64,000 nucleotides of DNA. Origin: Butyrivibrio sp. MC2013. Its GTDB lineage: Bacteria > Bacillota > Clostridia > Lachnospirales > Lachnospiraceae. Each line of letters opens with the position of its first letter. Positions within the stretch are counted from its first letter, which is position 1. Where the stretch lies: positions 248,001 to 312,000 of the forward strand of contig NZ_KE384211.1 of the NCBI RefSeq assembly GCF_000424585.1, given 5' to 3'. A program made the translations under genes and the position numbers. Positions 29,204 through 37,604 of this stretch are shown here, piece after piece. The notes beneath the pieces were generated by a model, which was not told where the DNA came from, did not search any database, and worked only from the letters and a program-made list of their open reading frames with translations.

Positions 29204-29424
29204 GGCATTAAAAAAGAGCCATGGCTGATCAGGCCGTGACTCTAGTTAATTACCCTTGAAAAAAGTTCCATATTCAGTTGTAAGCCGGATGTCTTCTGCA
29301 GTGACTTTTCCGGCACAGCGCTGCATTAATTAACGCGGAATCTTCCGCTATACTCCTCTACAGGAGTAAATACGGCGGCAGGTTATGACTCCTGCTTTAC
29401 AATCGCACTAGGGCTACGCCGCAA
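29204..29424 (-). ncRNA. candidate structured RNA or leader upstream of the Maff2 gene
   Basis: Read on the minus strand this stretch forms a dense series of hairpins: CGGCG/CGCCG enclosing GCAGG/CCTGC, TACTCCT/AGGAGTA (29351-29368), GCGGAA/TTCCGC (29335-29348), GCCGGA/TCCGGC (29284-29314), and finally GAGTCACGGC/GCCATGGCTC (29216-29242) followed by a T-run. The last is a good terminator just before the Maff2 gene. No coding frame is visible. It could be a regulatory leader or an independent RNA; I do not recognise the family. Confidence 0.5.
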
Positions 29425-29428
29425 TTTT

Positions 29429-29935
29429 TTATAAAATAGTTACCATTGAATCAATTGGATTTCTTTTTTTATCGCTAGATACACCTTTGAAATCGCTAGC
29501 GCGAAATCCCAAATCCAGGAAACAAATAGGATAGATGTTTTCTGGCAAATCAAAAACATTCTGTGTTTTAAGAACGTCATTCACTCCAGCCCAACATGTA
29601 TCCAATCCTATATCTGTTGCTGCCAGCATCATATGTGTTGCTGCAATAACACCATCTGTCAAATAGCTATTTCCACCCTGAAAATTACTTGCAGCATTTT
29701 TATCGGAACATACTAGAATTACCATCGGTGCTCCATAACGGCATGGATGAACACTGTCCATCTTCTGAAGAGCTTCTCCACTTTTTAGTATATACACTCG
29801 TTGTGGTTGTTTATTAAAAGCTGTTGGTGCTAAGCGCCCTGCTTCTAGAATATATTTCACTTGATCTTCTGTTGGCTTTGTATCGCTATACTTACGAACA
29901 GACTCTCTCTTCTGAATAACTTTATTAAATTCCAT
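29429..29935 (-). CDS. nitroreductase family protein
   Basis: The 168-residue protein has the nitroreductase FMN-binding pattern: RESVRKYSDTKPTEDQ near the N-terminus, EAGRLAPTAFNKQP (about 31-44) and a C-terminal GFRASD region. Such enzymes use NAD(P)H and FMN to reduce nitro groups or quinones. It is short for the family but shows the expected blocks. It lies inside the ICE transfer region between virD4 and the Maff2 gene, an unusual place, and is probably an inserted passenger. GGAGATT precedes the start. Substrate unknown. Confidence 0.85.
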   Translation of the reverse strand: MEFNKVIQKRESVRKYSDTKPTEDQVKYILEAGRLAPTAFNKQPQRVYILKSGEALQKMDSVHPCRYGAPMVILVCSDKNAASNFQGGNSYLTDGVIAATHMMLAATDIGLDTCWAGVNDVLKTQNVFDLPENIYPICFLDLGFRASDFKGVSSDKKRNPIDSMVTIL

Positions 29936-30146
29936 ATCTATAATCTCCTTTGCTACATTGATTCTGTTATTTAAAAGATATGGTAGTTACTCAAAAAATC
30001 CAAAACTCCACAGTAACATAGCAAATTTCATGAATCTCATTCCTCCAGCGAATATATTAAATATAAGTTAAATAACTCATCCTCAATTATACGGGATGAA
30101 TTTTAAAAATGTCAGTGAAAAATTTCTTCTCTTATACTCCATTAGC

Positions 30147-31381
30147 CTAGGCATCGTTAAATACTTCGTATTCATCATTTGGATGTAGGACAAGCTTTCT
30201 GTTAAGATATTTCTCAATGTCAAACCAGTTCTTCTTGTCATAATCTGCAGTCAGCGGATAGTTTGGATGCTTTGTCAGGTCATACTTATCTGAAAGAAAA
30301 GGTCTCACACCTCTCACCTGCACGATACATTTACTGCCATCCATAACTGCAAGCTCATCCATGCTCATCAGCTCTTTGCCAAGCTTCTGGTAATTCATAT
30401 TGTAAGACTCCTGAGAGCCCTTGGTATTTCCTGTGGTGTACATATCAATGGTTTCCTTGCCGAGAATCTCTGTGAGATCCTTTAGCGTTGTCTTTTCAGT
30501 TCCACCAAGGAAGATCTGTGAATCCATGTTACCGATAATGGTATCAGCATTATCTTTGTAGATCGCCTTAAGCTGTGACTTTGCCTGAAGCACTAGGCAG
30601 GCACTAATCTCACGGGATCGGATGGTTGCAACCAGCTTCTCCAGGTTAGGGATCTGTCCGATATTGGCGCACTCATCTACAAGGCACCTTACATGGACCG
30701 GAAGCCTTCCGCCGTAAACATCATCAGCCTTCTCACAAAGGAGATTAAACAGCTGTGTATACACCATAGATATCAGGAAATTAAAAGTGGCGTCTGTATC
30801 TGACATAATCAAAAACAACGCCGTCTTCTTATCACCTATCGTATCCAGTTGTAATTCATCATAAGCTGTAATCTCTCGAAGCTCCTTGATATCGAATGGA
30901 GCCAGTCTGGCACCACAGCTTACAAGGATTGACTTAGCTGTCTTTCCAGCTGCCAATTTGTATTTCTTATATTGGCGAACTGCAAAATGATTTGGATCTT
31001 TTTCTTCCAGCTCTTCAAAGAGCATATCGACTGCGTTTTTGAACTCCTCATCATCTTCTCTGACCTCCATTGCGTTGATCATTTCAAGAAGTGTTGTGAA
31101 GTTCTGTTCCTCTATCGGAGCCTCATAATGGATGTATCCTATAAGCGCTGAATACAGCAATTTCTCGGCTTTTTCCCAGAACTCATCTCCGCCTTTTCCT
31201 TCACCTTTAGTGTTGGCTATCAACGTAGTTACAAGCTTTAGGATGTCCTTCTCACTATGAATATACGCGAAAGGATTGTAATGCATACTCTTGTTAAAGT
31301 TAATGGTATTGAAGATTTTAATTCGATACCCCTTCTTCAAAAGTGCATTGCCACATTCAAGAACCACGCTTCCCTTTGGAT
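30147..31381 (-). pseudogene. virD4 coupling protein, 3' fragment
   Basis: This is the C-terminal two thirds of a VirD4/TcpA-type coupling ATPase. It contains the Walker B region LVDECANIGQIPNLEKL and the downstream CLVLQAKSQLKAIY and GNMDSQIFLGG motifs. It joins exactly to the 5' fragment at 39731-40265: the shared bases read DPKG, followed here by SVVLECGNALLKKGY. The frame is open only back to a TGA near 31410 and there is no ribosome-binding site before the GTG at 31367, so it is probably not expressed alone. The interruption is caused by the integrated element at 31372-39730. Confidence 0.9.
31372..31381. other. attachment site of the inserted element, left (low-coordinate) end
   Basis: The ten bases ccctttggat match ccttttggat at 39721-39730 with one difference. 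They mark the crossover in virD4, where the codons read DPKG. Confidence 0.75.
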
Positions 31382-31420
31382 GAGTTTTGTCAAGACCAAA
31401 ATGGTGTCATTTGCATAAAA

Positions 31421-31588
31421 TCACGCAGGCTTACTATCCTCGGAAGCTCCCTCTTTTACCACTCTGAGAGCCTTTTCCTGCATACTCATGCCTTCCTCCT
31501 TGAAGTTCATTACGACTTCATACTGTGTCTTGCCAATGGTGGTCTCAAAAGTTCCTCCGGCATTGTATTTCTGTTCGGTATTCTCCAT
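31421..31588 (-). CDS. tnpW: transposon protein TnpW
   Basis: A 55-residue protein starting MENTEQKYNAGGTFETTIG that carries the TnpW signature GKTQYEVVMNFKEEG. The start at 31588 is chosen for its AGGAGGA site. TnpW is a small conserved protein of Tn4451-like elements of unknown function. Here it sits next to the element end opposite the recombinase. Confidence 0.85.
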   Translation of the reverse strand: MENTEQKYNAGGTFETTIGKTQYEVVMNFKEEGMSMQEKALRVVKEGASEDSKPA

Positions 31589-31665
31589 AATCCTCCTCTC
31601 CAAAAATAAAGGCACGATCATCTATATGATAACCATGCCTTTTCTTCTCATTATTGTTTTGATTT

Positions 31666-33291
31666 TTACAGTGACCGATCATTATTTCTGCTGAGATTCT
31701 TCGTCCTCTCATTGCGCTCGTTCTGAAGCATTTGCTCAAGATACCGCTTGTTGTAGCTGAGTACTTCCATCTTAGCAAGGTTAATGATTGCATCAGACAT
31801 CGGCTTTTCTGTCTGCCGATACTTTTCCTGCAAGCCTTCAAGCTCCGCTCTCCATGCTTTCGGCTTAATCTTCTTGTCCGGCTCCTCAATCATATCCTTC
31901 ATCACGTTCTTATACATTTTGAAACTATTAAGCTGTGACTGATGCTGTTTCTTATATTCCTCTGCCTGACTCTTCTTGAAGAATCCAAGTGGCTTTCCGT
32001 TCTTTTCCTCGGCTTTTTTCAGTTTCCAATACTCAGCATTGATCTTGTGATATGGCTCATAGGTTTCATCATGAAAATCGAGTAGCTTTTGAAGATAAGC
32101 CATACGATCAGTCATAACGCTTCTGTTCTTTTCCATCGTTTCATAATTTGCTTTCACTTCTTTCCTGTCAGCCTGCATTGCATCAAAGGTAGTCCAACCT
32201 TTGCTCTGCACATATGCTTCCATTTTTGCCTTGTCCTGCAAAGATGCACGATCAGAAACGGCACCGATAAACTTACCCTTCATGACGGGAAGTGTCAGAC
32301 GGTTATTGTTACGCTCCGCCATCTTTCGGATCATATCAACGATCTCACTCTTGAATGTCTTAATAACAGTGACCGGAATAGCCACAACTTCCGCAAGTTC
32401 TTCCTTGGCTTTTTCATATGCCGCACGGGCAGCATTTATGATTGCATTTCTCGCTATGATGTCCCGATTGATATCGCCTCGGATAGTCTTAATTCCGGCA
32501 CGCTCCATGGCACTTGCTTTTTCCCCAAGATGGATCTGGGGTATGATATCAAGTCCCTGCTCCTTGAATGAACGATGCTCCCAATGATCCTCTGTCATTC
32601 CAAGCTCTGCATTGGCAGAATTGATAGCATCCGTCAGTTCCTTTCTCCACAACTTTCCATACTTCTTATCGTCCCAATCGTTGGTCTTGATCGTGGTACA
32701 CTTCCATAGCTTTCGGTTACGCTTATCAACCTTCTGTTGTCCGGTCTTTTCATCAATAACAGGAATACGCTCTCCGTTCTCATCGGTGAGATAAACCTTC
32801 TTCTGTTTTGGCATCCAATGTCCCTGTTCGTCAATGCTCCGCATGGTGAGCATAATATGAGCGTGAAGATTGCGCTGACCTTTATCATTTTCAGAATCAT
32901 GGATGGCAAACTGCACGCACATACCTTTTGAAACGAACAACCTCTTACATAGCTCCCTCAAAAACATGATTGCAAACTTATATGTCCAATTATTCGGAAG
33001 TTCAATTCGCCAAGTTCTTGCAAGCTGCGCATCATCTTTCTTCTCGAACATCTCGACAGAGTTCCATAAGTTTTTCGGATCCTTAAATTCCTCGGGTGCA
33101 TTCTCCGGTAGCAATACTTCATTATGCACCAAGTCCTCGGCATACTTCGGATAATATGTTTTGCCGTCATACTCGGAATACATGATCTCTCGGCTGATAT
33201 AACCGGACTGCTCAACGGCAGAGTGACCTCCGGTACACTTCGCCGTCCTGCCGCATATCTTCATGCGGGTACTTATGTTTTTAACAGCCAT
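31666..33291 (-). CDS. MobA/MobL family relaxase of the inserted element
   Basis: The 541-residue mobilization relaxase has a catalytic domain in the first 280 residues. It has an early GYISRE segment and the metal-binding histidine motif NLHAHIMLT near residue 165. The C-terminal half is helical and charged. It nicks the element's own oriT so that a helper system can transfer it. GAGGTG precedes the ATG. The preceding 300 bases are rich in hairpins and are the best candidate substrate. It differs in family from the ICE relaxase at 16849-18282. Confidence 0.92.
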   Translation of the reverse strand: MAVKNISTRMKICGRTAKCTGGHSAVEQSGYISREIMYSEYDGKTYYPKYAEDLVHNEVLLPENAPEEFKDPKNLWNSVEMFEKKDDAQLARTWRIELPNNWTYKFAIMFLRELCKRLFVSKGMCVQFAIHDSENDKGQRNLHAHIMLTMRSIDEQGHWMPKQKKVYLTDENGERIPVIDEKTGQQKVDKRNRKLWKCTTIKTNDWDDKKYGKLWRKELTDAINSANAELGMTEDHWEHRSFKEQGLDIIPQIHLGEKASAMERAGIKTIRGDINRDIIARNAIINAARAAYEKAKEELAEVVAIPVTVIKTFKSEIVDMIRKMAERNNNRLTLPVMKGKFIGAVSDRASLQDKAKMEAYVQSKGWTTFDAMQADRKEVKANYETMEKNRSVMTDRMAYLQKLLDFHDETYEPYHKINAEYWKLKKAEEKNGKPLGFFKKSQAEEYKKQHQSQLNSFKMYKNVMKDMIEEPDKKIKPKAWRAELEGLQEKYRQTEKPMSDAIINLAKMEVLSYNKRYLEQMLQNERNERTKNLSRNNDRSL

Positions 33292-33364
33292 GCCGACACC
33301 TCGCTTTCCTACACCTTGACGGGTTGCGATAGTGACAGGATGGCAGGGCAGACTTTGTGGATGG

Positions 33365-33559
33365 TGAAGCTCTGCTTTTTAGAGCTTCATCAGACGCAAA
33401 GTATACAATAGGGTAGGTGTGCCTCGCACACCGGAGGGGAAGTGTAGCTTCCCCTCTTGGCTGCCCGTGGCAGACAACAGCTGTCCGCAGGACGCCTCCG
33501 GCAGGACGCGCAGTACCACCTCTGGTGGTATATCTGTGCGCACCGAGAAAATCTCGGTG
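33365..33559. other. hairpin array, candidate oriT of the inserted element
   Basis: Five perfect inverted repeats lie between the relaxase and its small partner gene: TGAAGCTCT/AGAGCTTCA (33365-33389), GGTGTGC/GCACACC (33416-33432), AGGGGAAG/CTTCCCCT (33435-33455), TACCACC/GGTGGTA (33514-33530) and CACCGAGA/TCTCGGTG (33541-33559). A direct repeat gcaggacgc occurs twice near 33490-33510. No gene is supported in 33292-33593. The location and structure fit an origin of transfer; the nick site is not identified. Confidence 0.55.
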
Positions 33560-33593
33560 AAAGACCTGTGCGGGAATCCCCCTCGGCACCGAC

Positions 33594-33950
33594 CTACTCT
33601 TCATCATCAGAATCATCACTTTCGGCTTCATCATCTGCCACCTCCTCTTCATCGTTTTCTGCATCGGGATCCGGTCTTTCCTTGATAACGGTGTTGATCA
33701 TGTTTTTCACATCCTTAAGACTGAACGCACAAGATATGATCCGGTTCATTTCAAGCTCGTTGAAGTCGAATACATTAAGCCCTTCGGGGAAGTATTTCTG
33801 CACACAACCGCCCATCATATACTTGTGTCGATCCTGAACTTTTCGCTCCTGCTTTTTCTGCTCACGGACTGCCTTTCTGTACTCCGCTTGTGCCTGCTTC
33901 ACTTTCCGTGCCGCACGATCAACCTTTGTCTTTTTTTTCTGTTCTTCCAT
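33594..33950 (-). CDS. small coiled-coil mobilization-associated protein
   Basis: A 118-residue protein with a basic N-terminal coiled coil (KVKQAQAEYRKAVREQKKQE), a middle HKYMMGGCVQKYFP segment and a very acidic C-terminus. It resembles the small DUF3847/MobC-like proteins that accompany MobA/MobL relaxases in these elements, but the match is by eye only. GGAGATT lies before the start. It may be an accessory relaxosome protein. Confidence 0.6.
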   Translation of the reverse strand: MEEQKKKTKVDRAARKVKQAQAEYRKAVREQKKQERKVQDRHKYMMGGCVQKYFPEGLNVFDFNELEMNRIISCAFSLKDVKNMINTVIKERPDPDAENDEEEVADDEAESDDSDDEE

Positions 33951-34078
33951 TTTGAAAATCTCCTTTCTTTGTGTGCCGTTTCCGGCGATTTACTGATAAA
34001 AAAAGACGATATCGATGAAATAAAATAATCATTCGTTACCGTCAGATGAACAAGTTTAAATATGCATGAATACTACTC

Positions 34079-34106
34079 TTGACAATCATCCGAAAATATA
34101 TATAAT
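34079..34106 (+). promoter_or_regulatory. promoter of the DNA methyltransferase gene
   Basis: TTGACA at 34079-34084 and TATAAT at 34101-34106 with a 16-base spacer. Both hexamers are consensus, so the methyltransferase is likely transcribed strongly and independently of the endonuclease. Confidence 0.8.
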
Positions 34107-34138
34107 GTTACTTATAATCTACATTAGAGGTGTCAAGA

Positions 34139-35041
34139 ATGGATGAGAATGTAATATACAAAATGGACTGCATTTCGGGCATGAAAGATAAGCTCGAAGA
34201 TGAGTCCATTGATTTAATCATAGCCGATCCCCCATATTTCAAGGTTATTGGTGAAAAATGGGATTACAAATGGAGAACCGAAGAAGACTATATTGAGTGG
34301 TCAAAACAGTGGTTTAGCGAAGCCTCCCGTGTCCTCCGAAAAGGAGGATCCTTTTATCTTTTTGGGTATTTTAGAATGCTTAGTCGCTTGCTTCCTATTC
34401 TTGAAGAATGCGGATTGGAATTGCGGCAGCAACTTATCCTCAACAAAGGTATGCAAGCAGTATCCGGACGTGCTACGAAGAACTATAAGATGTTCCCCAA
34501 TGTTACCGAAAGCATCCTTTTTCTTTACAAAGACAGTAAACCTTTTGTTAAGCAATTCCTAAAACAGCGTCAAAAAGAATTAGGTCTTACTGCTAAAGAG
34601 ATTAACGAAGCTCTTGGCGTAAAATCCAATGGTGGGGGTATGTGGAGTATTTATACCGGTAAAAATGTTTGTAAACAATTACCCACCGAAGAATTATGGC
34701 ACAAGCTTGAAAAAATACTTGATTTTAATATCCCGTATGATAAACTCTCACAAACTTATAACGCACAACTCGGAATAACTGACGTATGGGATGATATAAA
34801 CTTCTATGGAGAAAAAGCGCGATTTCATCCTACTCAGAAACCACTGAAGTTGATTGAGCGATTAGTTTTGGCAAGCAGTAACGAAGGTGATCTGATTCTT
34901 GATCCCTTCATGGGAAGTGGAACAACTGCTGAAGCTGCTCTTAACCATAATCGTAAATACTTAGGATTTGAAATAGACGATGAATACTATAGCAAATCTC
35001 TTGAAAGATTACAGTATATGCAAACATCCCTCCCGATTTGA
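34139..35041 (+). CDS. type II DNA methyltransferase (N4-cytosine or N6-adenine)
   Basis: The 300-residue methyltransferase has motif order IV first (ADPPYF, about residue 30) and SAM motif I late (DPFMGSGTT, about 255), the beta-class arrangement. The ATG at 34139 is chosen over a GTG at 34130 because GAGGTG lies 6 bases before it; the GTG overlaps that site. A central HTH-like stretch (LTAKEINEALGV) may help DNA recognition. It is the only clear plus-strand gene in the mobile region and converges on the endonuclease gene. It protects the cell from the partner enzyme. Target sequence not predictable. Confidence 0.9.
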   Translation: MDENVIYKMDCISGMKDKLEDESIDLIIADPPYFKVIGEKWDYKWRTEEDYIEWSKQWFSEASRVLRKGGSFYLFGYFRMLSRLLPILEECGLELRQQLILNKGMQAVSGRATKNYKMFPNVTESILFLYKDSKPFVKQFLKQRQKELGLTAKEINEALGVKSNGGGMWSIYTGKNVCKQLPTEELWHKLEKILDFNIPYDKLSQTYNAQLGITDVWDDINFYGEKARFHPTQKPLKLIERLVLASSNEGDLILDPFMGSGTTAEAALNHNRKYLGFEIDDEYYSKSLERLQYMQTSLPI

Positions 35042-35062
35042 TTCGGGCGGGATGTTTTTTCA
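35024..35062. terminator. bidirectional terminator between methyltransferase and endonuclease
   Basis: A long stem pairs ACATCCC-TCCCGA with TCGGGCGGGATGT and is followed by TTTTTT on the plus strand. It overlaps the last codons of the methyltransferase gene and sits between the two convergent genes. Confidence 0.8.
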
Positions 35063-36043
35063 TTACTTAATATCAGATATTTTCTTGAAGTATGTAAACA
35101 GATGCTCTGGTATCTTATCCTTCTGTATTTCGATATATGGATAGTAGATTGCATCCGCTAACATATCGCACAATTCTTTATTTCCGATTTTCTTTTCTCT
35201 TCTAAGATTTTCAAGCCTTTCAAGCAATTCTTTCTTGCTTCCTGAAACCGATGCACTCGGAGATATTTTTTTTATGACCGATGATATATTCTCAGGTGTT
35301 AATGTAGTTGCTGAAGAATACGACGGCATTGGTTTAAGTTCATCAATATATCCGTTTTTCAATGTCGGAAATATCTTCGTTTCAATTTTTCCATCACTAT
35401 ATATTACCGATCTGTAAATGAGCTTGGGATTTGTGATTTCAAACTTTAAATTGTAGGGCCACATATTAAACGGTGCCTTAGATTTTGATTTTGCTCGGAT
35501 ATTGAAATAGTAGTCAATCATGCAATACATAAACCCTTTGCATTTCGGATCCACTTCCCATATCGAAGCTATGATATTGTCATTATCATAATCCTTAATA
35601 TCTTCAAACTCGAATAAAACAAAGTAATAACTTTTAGGATCAGATATCTCAGAAAACTCTTGATCATGCTGAATTCCTATCAACCACTTTGAATCATCTT
35701 TTCTAATAATATTTTTTGATCCGCAACTTGAACACTCTTTTTCCAAACTTGATACGACAGCACCACAATCCCCACATGCTCCAAGCTGATCAACACGATA
35801 ACATGTCTTGATTTCGCCGTAATCACCGTTATCCATAACCAAGTCATATCCCCGGGCTCCCGATTTGCCCCCTGGATAACCTGTAACAACACTTACCAAA
35901 TGCTGACCAATGTATCCCATTCTTGCCTGCGGTGTCTGACAAGTAATCTTAGACCATGCATTTACTTCATTTCTTAAGTTGATGTACAAGTCCTTTATCA
36001 ACTGTTCTGATGCTTCAATTGTCCCTAATACATATTTGCTCAT
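35063..36043 (-). CDS. type II restriction endonuclease (MamI-like)
   Basis: The 326-residue protein has a PD-(D/E)xK-like core: YDLVMDNGDYGEIKT near residue 65-80 supplies Asp and ExK. A zinc ribbon follows (CGDCG then CSSCG, about 90-110). The C-terminus has a SAP-like helical stretch (SGSKKELLERLENLRREKK). Overall it resembles the MamI family, recalled by pattern only. It begins 4 bases after the controller gene, with GAGGTG inside the end of that gene, so it is coupled to the controller. It would cleave unmodified incoming DNA. Confidence 0.8.
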   Translation of the reverse strand: MSKYVLGTIEASEQLIKDLYINLRNEVNAWSKITCQTPQARMGYIGQHLVSVVTGYPGGKSGARGYDLVMDNGDYGEIKTCYRVDQLGACGDCGAVVSSLEKECSSCGSKNIIRKDDSKWLIGIQHDQEFSEISDPKSYYFVLFEFEDIKDYDNDNIIASIWEVDPKCKGFMYCMIDYYFNIRAKSKSKAPFNMWPYNLKFEITNPKLIYRSVIYSDGKIETKIFPTLKNGYIDELKPMPSYSSATTLTPENISSVIKKISPSASVSGSKKELLERLENLRREKKIGNKELCDMLADAIYYPYIEIQKDKIPEHLFTYFKKISDIK

Positions 36044-36047
36044 CGTC

Positions 36048-36263
36048 TTATTTCACCTCGTAATCCTCGAACAATTCCGACAGTGTACATCCTAACGACT
36101 GCGTTATCTTATCAAGGTTTTTTATAGATATATTTCTGTGCCCTGCTTCTACGCTTGCAATATATGTGCGATCAAGACCAGACTTAAACGCCAACTCTTC
36201 CTGCGTAAGCGAAGCGTTTTTACGAAGTTCTCTTATCTTTTCTCCCACGTATTTTTCGATCAT
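36048..36263 (-). CDS. restriction-modification controller (C) protein
   Basis: A 71-residue XRE-type protein with LTQEELAFKSGLDRTYIASVE as the helix-turn-helix, split here into LTQEELAFKSG and LDRTYIASVE. It has the size and position of C proteins that first activate and later repress endonuclease expression. The start at 36263 follows GGAGGCTTG. C-box-like palindromes lie 42-67 bases upstream. It is cotranscribed with the endonuclease gene. Confidence 0.88.
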   Translation of the reverse strand: MIEKYVGEKIRELRKNASLTQEELAFKSGLDRTYIASVEAGHRNISIKNLDKITQSLGCTLSELFEDYEVK

Positions 36264-36304
36264 ACTACAAGCCTCCAAACTATGATAAACTATATTTGTT
36301 TGTA

Positions 36305-36330
36305 GACTATAAGTCAATCGACTATAAGTC
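36305..36330 (-). promoter_or_regulatory. C-boxes of the restriction-modification system
   Basis: Two copies of the palindrome-like GACTATAAGTC lie at 36305-36315 and 36320-36330, separated by 4 bases. Known C-protein operators have the form GACT-N3-AGTC in pairs. The position upstream of the controller gene agrees with feedback control. Confidence 0.8.
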
Positions 36331-36601
36331 ACGTTCCATTGATTTTACGCATTCTTTGCCTCATTTTCTTGCGTGTATCATTGCTTATCTTTCTCGGCTT
36401 ACGATAACTAACGGCAGATTTAGGCATTTCATACGTCTTGTCGATGTCTGTTTCGCCTATGCACTTATATATGTCGGGAAACTCGATAACTAACGCATCA
36501 ATTTTTCTCATAATGGCAGGATCACGGGTGTAAAGGGTGGCGGTCTGATCTCCGGCATTGAAGTTGATGATTGTTTCCTGCTCATATCGGGTTAGCCTCA
36601 T
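36329..36601 (-). CDS. hypothetical basic protein of the inserted element
   Basis: The 90-residue product starts MRLTRYEQETIINFNAGD and ends in a basic tail (RKKMRQRMRKINGT). The first half resembles a small conserved domain found in many clostridial mobile elements (TATLYTRDPAIMRKIDAL), function unknown. It overlaps the upstream gene by 4 bases and runs down to the C-boxes. Confidence 0.75.
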   Translation of the reverse strand: MRLTRYEQETIINFNAGDQTATLYTRDPAIMRKIDALVIEFPDIYKCIGETDIDKTYEMPKSAVSYRKPRKISNDTRKKMRQRMRKINGT

Positions 36602-37203
36602 AGCACGATCCCCTTTCCCTTTCTTCTCTCCACGACAAGGTTCTTGACCTCTGCATTGTGTTTCTCCGCCTTTTCTCGTGCCACCTTAAAGCGGTTTTCC
36701 ATGCTAAACTCTTTCTCATTTTCCATCTTCCGCTGTCTGACGGAATAAAGATCTGCATAGGACTTATCCGATATCCTCCCAAGCTTATCAATAACCGCCT
36801 GTGCGCTCTTCTTTGTGCCATCGTCCTTGAACCTTTCAAGCAGGATATCAAGCTTGCCTCTCGTGGTATTCCGGTCAAGGTCTCCATAGCGTTCAATTAC
36901 CCTCAGTTCTGCGGGGGTAAACAGTATCTCACTGCGTCCGCTGACAGATACCCGAATAGCCTCGATCTGCTTAACGGCAACATTCATCACCTCGTAGTTG
37001 TCCCAAGATATGATTTTTCCGGTCTCGTCCGTCATGCGTGCCTGTATGGCATTCTCTCCCTTGCGTTCAAGGACAAGCCAACAGTCGCTATCCGGTGAGG
37101 TGTAAACCCTGACATTGCTCTCACTGTACTTCTCGTTCGGGGAATACTTCCCAAGTGCCATGTAATAATCAGCGATAATGTCCATTTGTTTGTCTTTCTG
37201 CAT
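36598..37203 (-). CDS. hypothetical protein of the inserted element
   Basis: The start is set at 37203 (AGGAGCAATT before ATG), giving 201 residues; the longer frame would translate the purine/pyrimidine tract and has no start site. The N-terminal half looks globular (RVYTSPDSDCWLVLERKG); the C-terminal half is helical and basic. No known domain is recognised. It overlaps the next gene by 4 bases, so the two form a small operon after the recombinase. Confidence 0.7.
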   Translation of the reverse strand: MQKDKQMDIIADYYMALGKYSPNEKYSESNVRVYTSPDSDCWLVLERKGENAIQARMTDETGKIISWDNYEVMNVAVKQIEAIRVSVSGRSEILFTPAELRVIERYGDLDRNTTRGKLDILLERFKDDGTKKSAQAVIDKLGRISDKSYADLYSVRQRKMENEKEFSMENRFKVAREKAEKHNAEVKNLVVERRKGKGIVL

Positions 37204-37604
37204 AATTGCTCCTTTCTGCCATATATGGCTATAAAGATATTGATTGACGGACAGACTGACTGACAGACTGACCGCATACTCAGCGTTCCCCGCAGGGGGA
37301 CGGAAGGAAAGAAGGATAGGATGGGATAGGATAAGAGAAAAATAATAGGGGTATATCTTTCTTTTATCTTTTCTTTGGTTCTTTCTTTTCGCTTTTCTTT
37401 CTAAGGGGGAAGAAGAGAGGGAAAAGGGAAGGACAGGAAAGGAAGAAAGGGAACAATCCGCATACTCAAAAGGCACCCTCTGGGATCTGTATCTCTGCTG
37501 ATCTCTTTGGATGCCTTTTTTCTTTCAATTCATACGATAGTTATCGGATGAAAAGAAACTGCATTATGCTCTTTGGATATTTCCCTACCTGCCCTATTGT
37601 AAGG
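37204..37604. other. noncoding region with alternating purine and pyrimidine tracts
   Basis: About 400 bases without a supported gene between the recombinase and a small operon. From about 37297 to 37452 it runs purine-rich, then pyrimidine-rich (37361-37402), then purine-rich again. Before this is a short tandem repeat of gacagact/gact units (37248-37270), and ccgcatactca occurs at both 37272 and 37458. The composition differs sharply from the rest of the element. Confidence 0.6.

Noticed and set aside
30147..31367. 406-residue frame as an independent coupling-protein gene
   Set aside because: It has no ribosome-binding site and no Walker A, and joins in frame to the fragment at 39731-40265, so it is half of a split gene.
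33365..33559. CRISPR array
   Set aside because: The repeats are inverted pairs of different sequence, not direct repeats with equal spacers. No cas genes or CRISPR arrays are seen in the window.
37204..37476. N-terminal extension of the 36598-37203 gene
   Set aside because: The extension translates a purine/pyrimidine tract, has no start site, and a good ribosome-binding site lies before the ATG at 37203.
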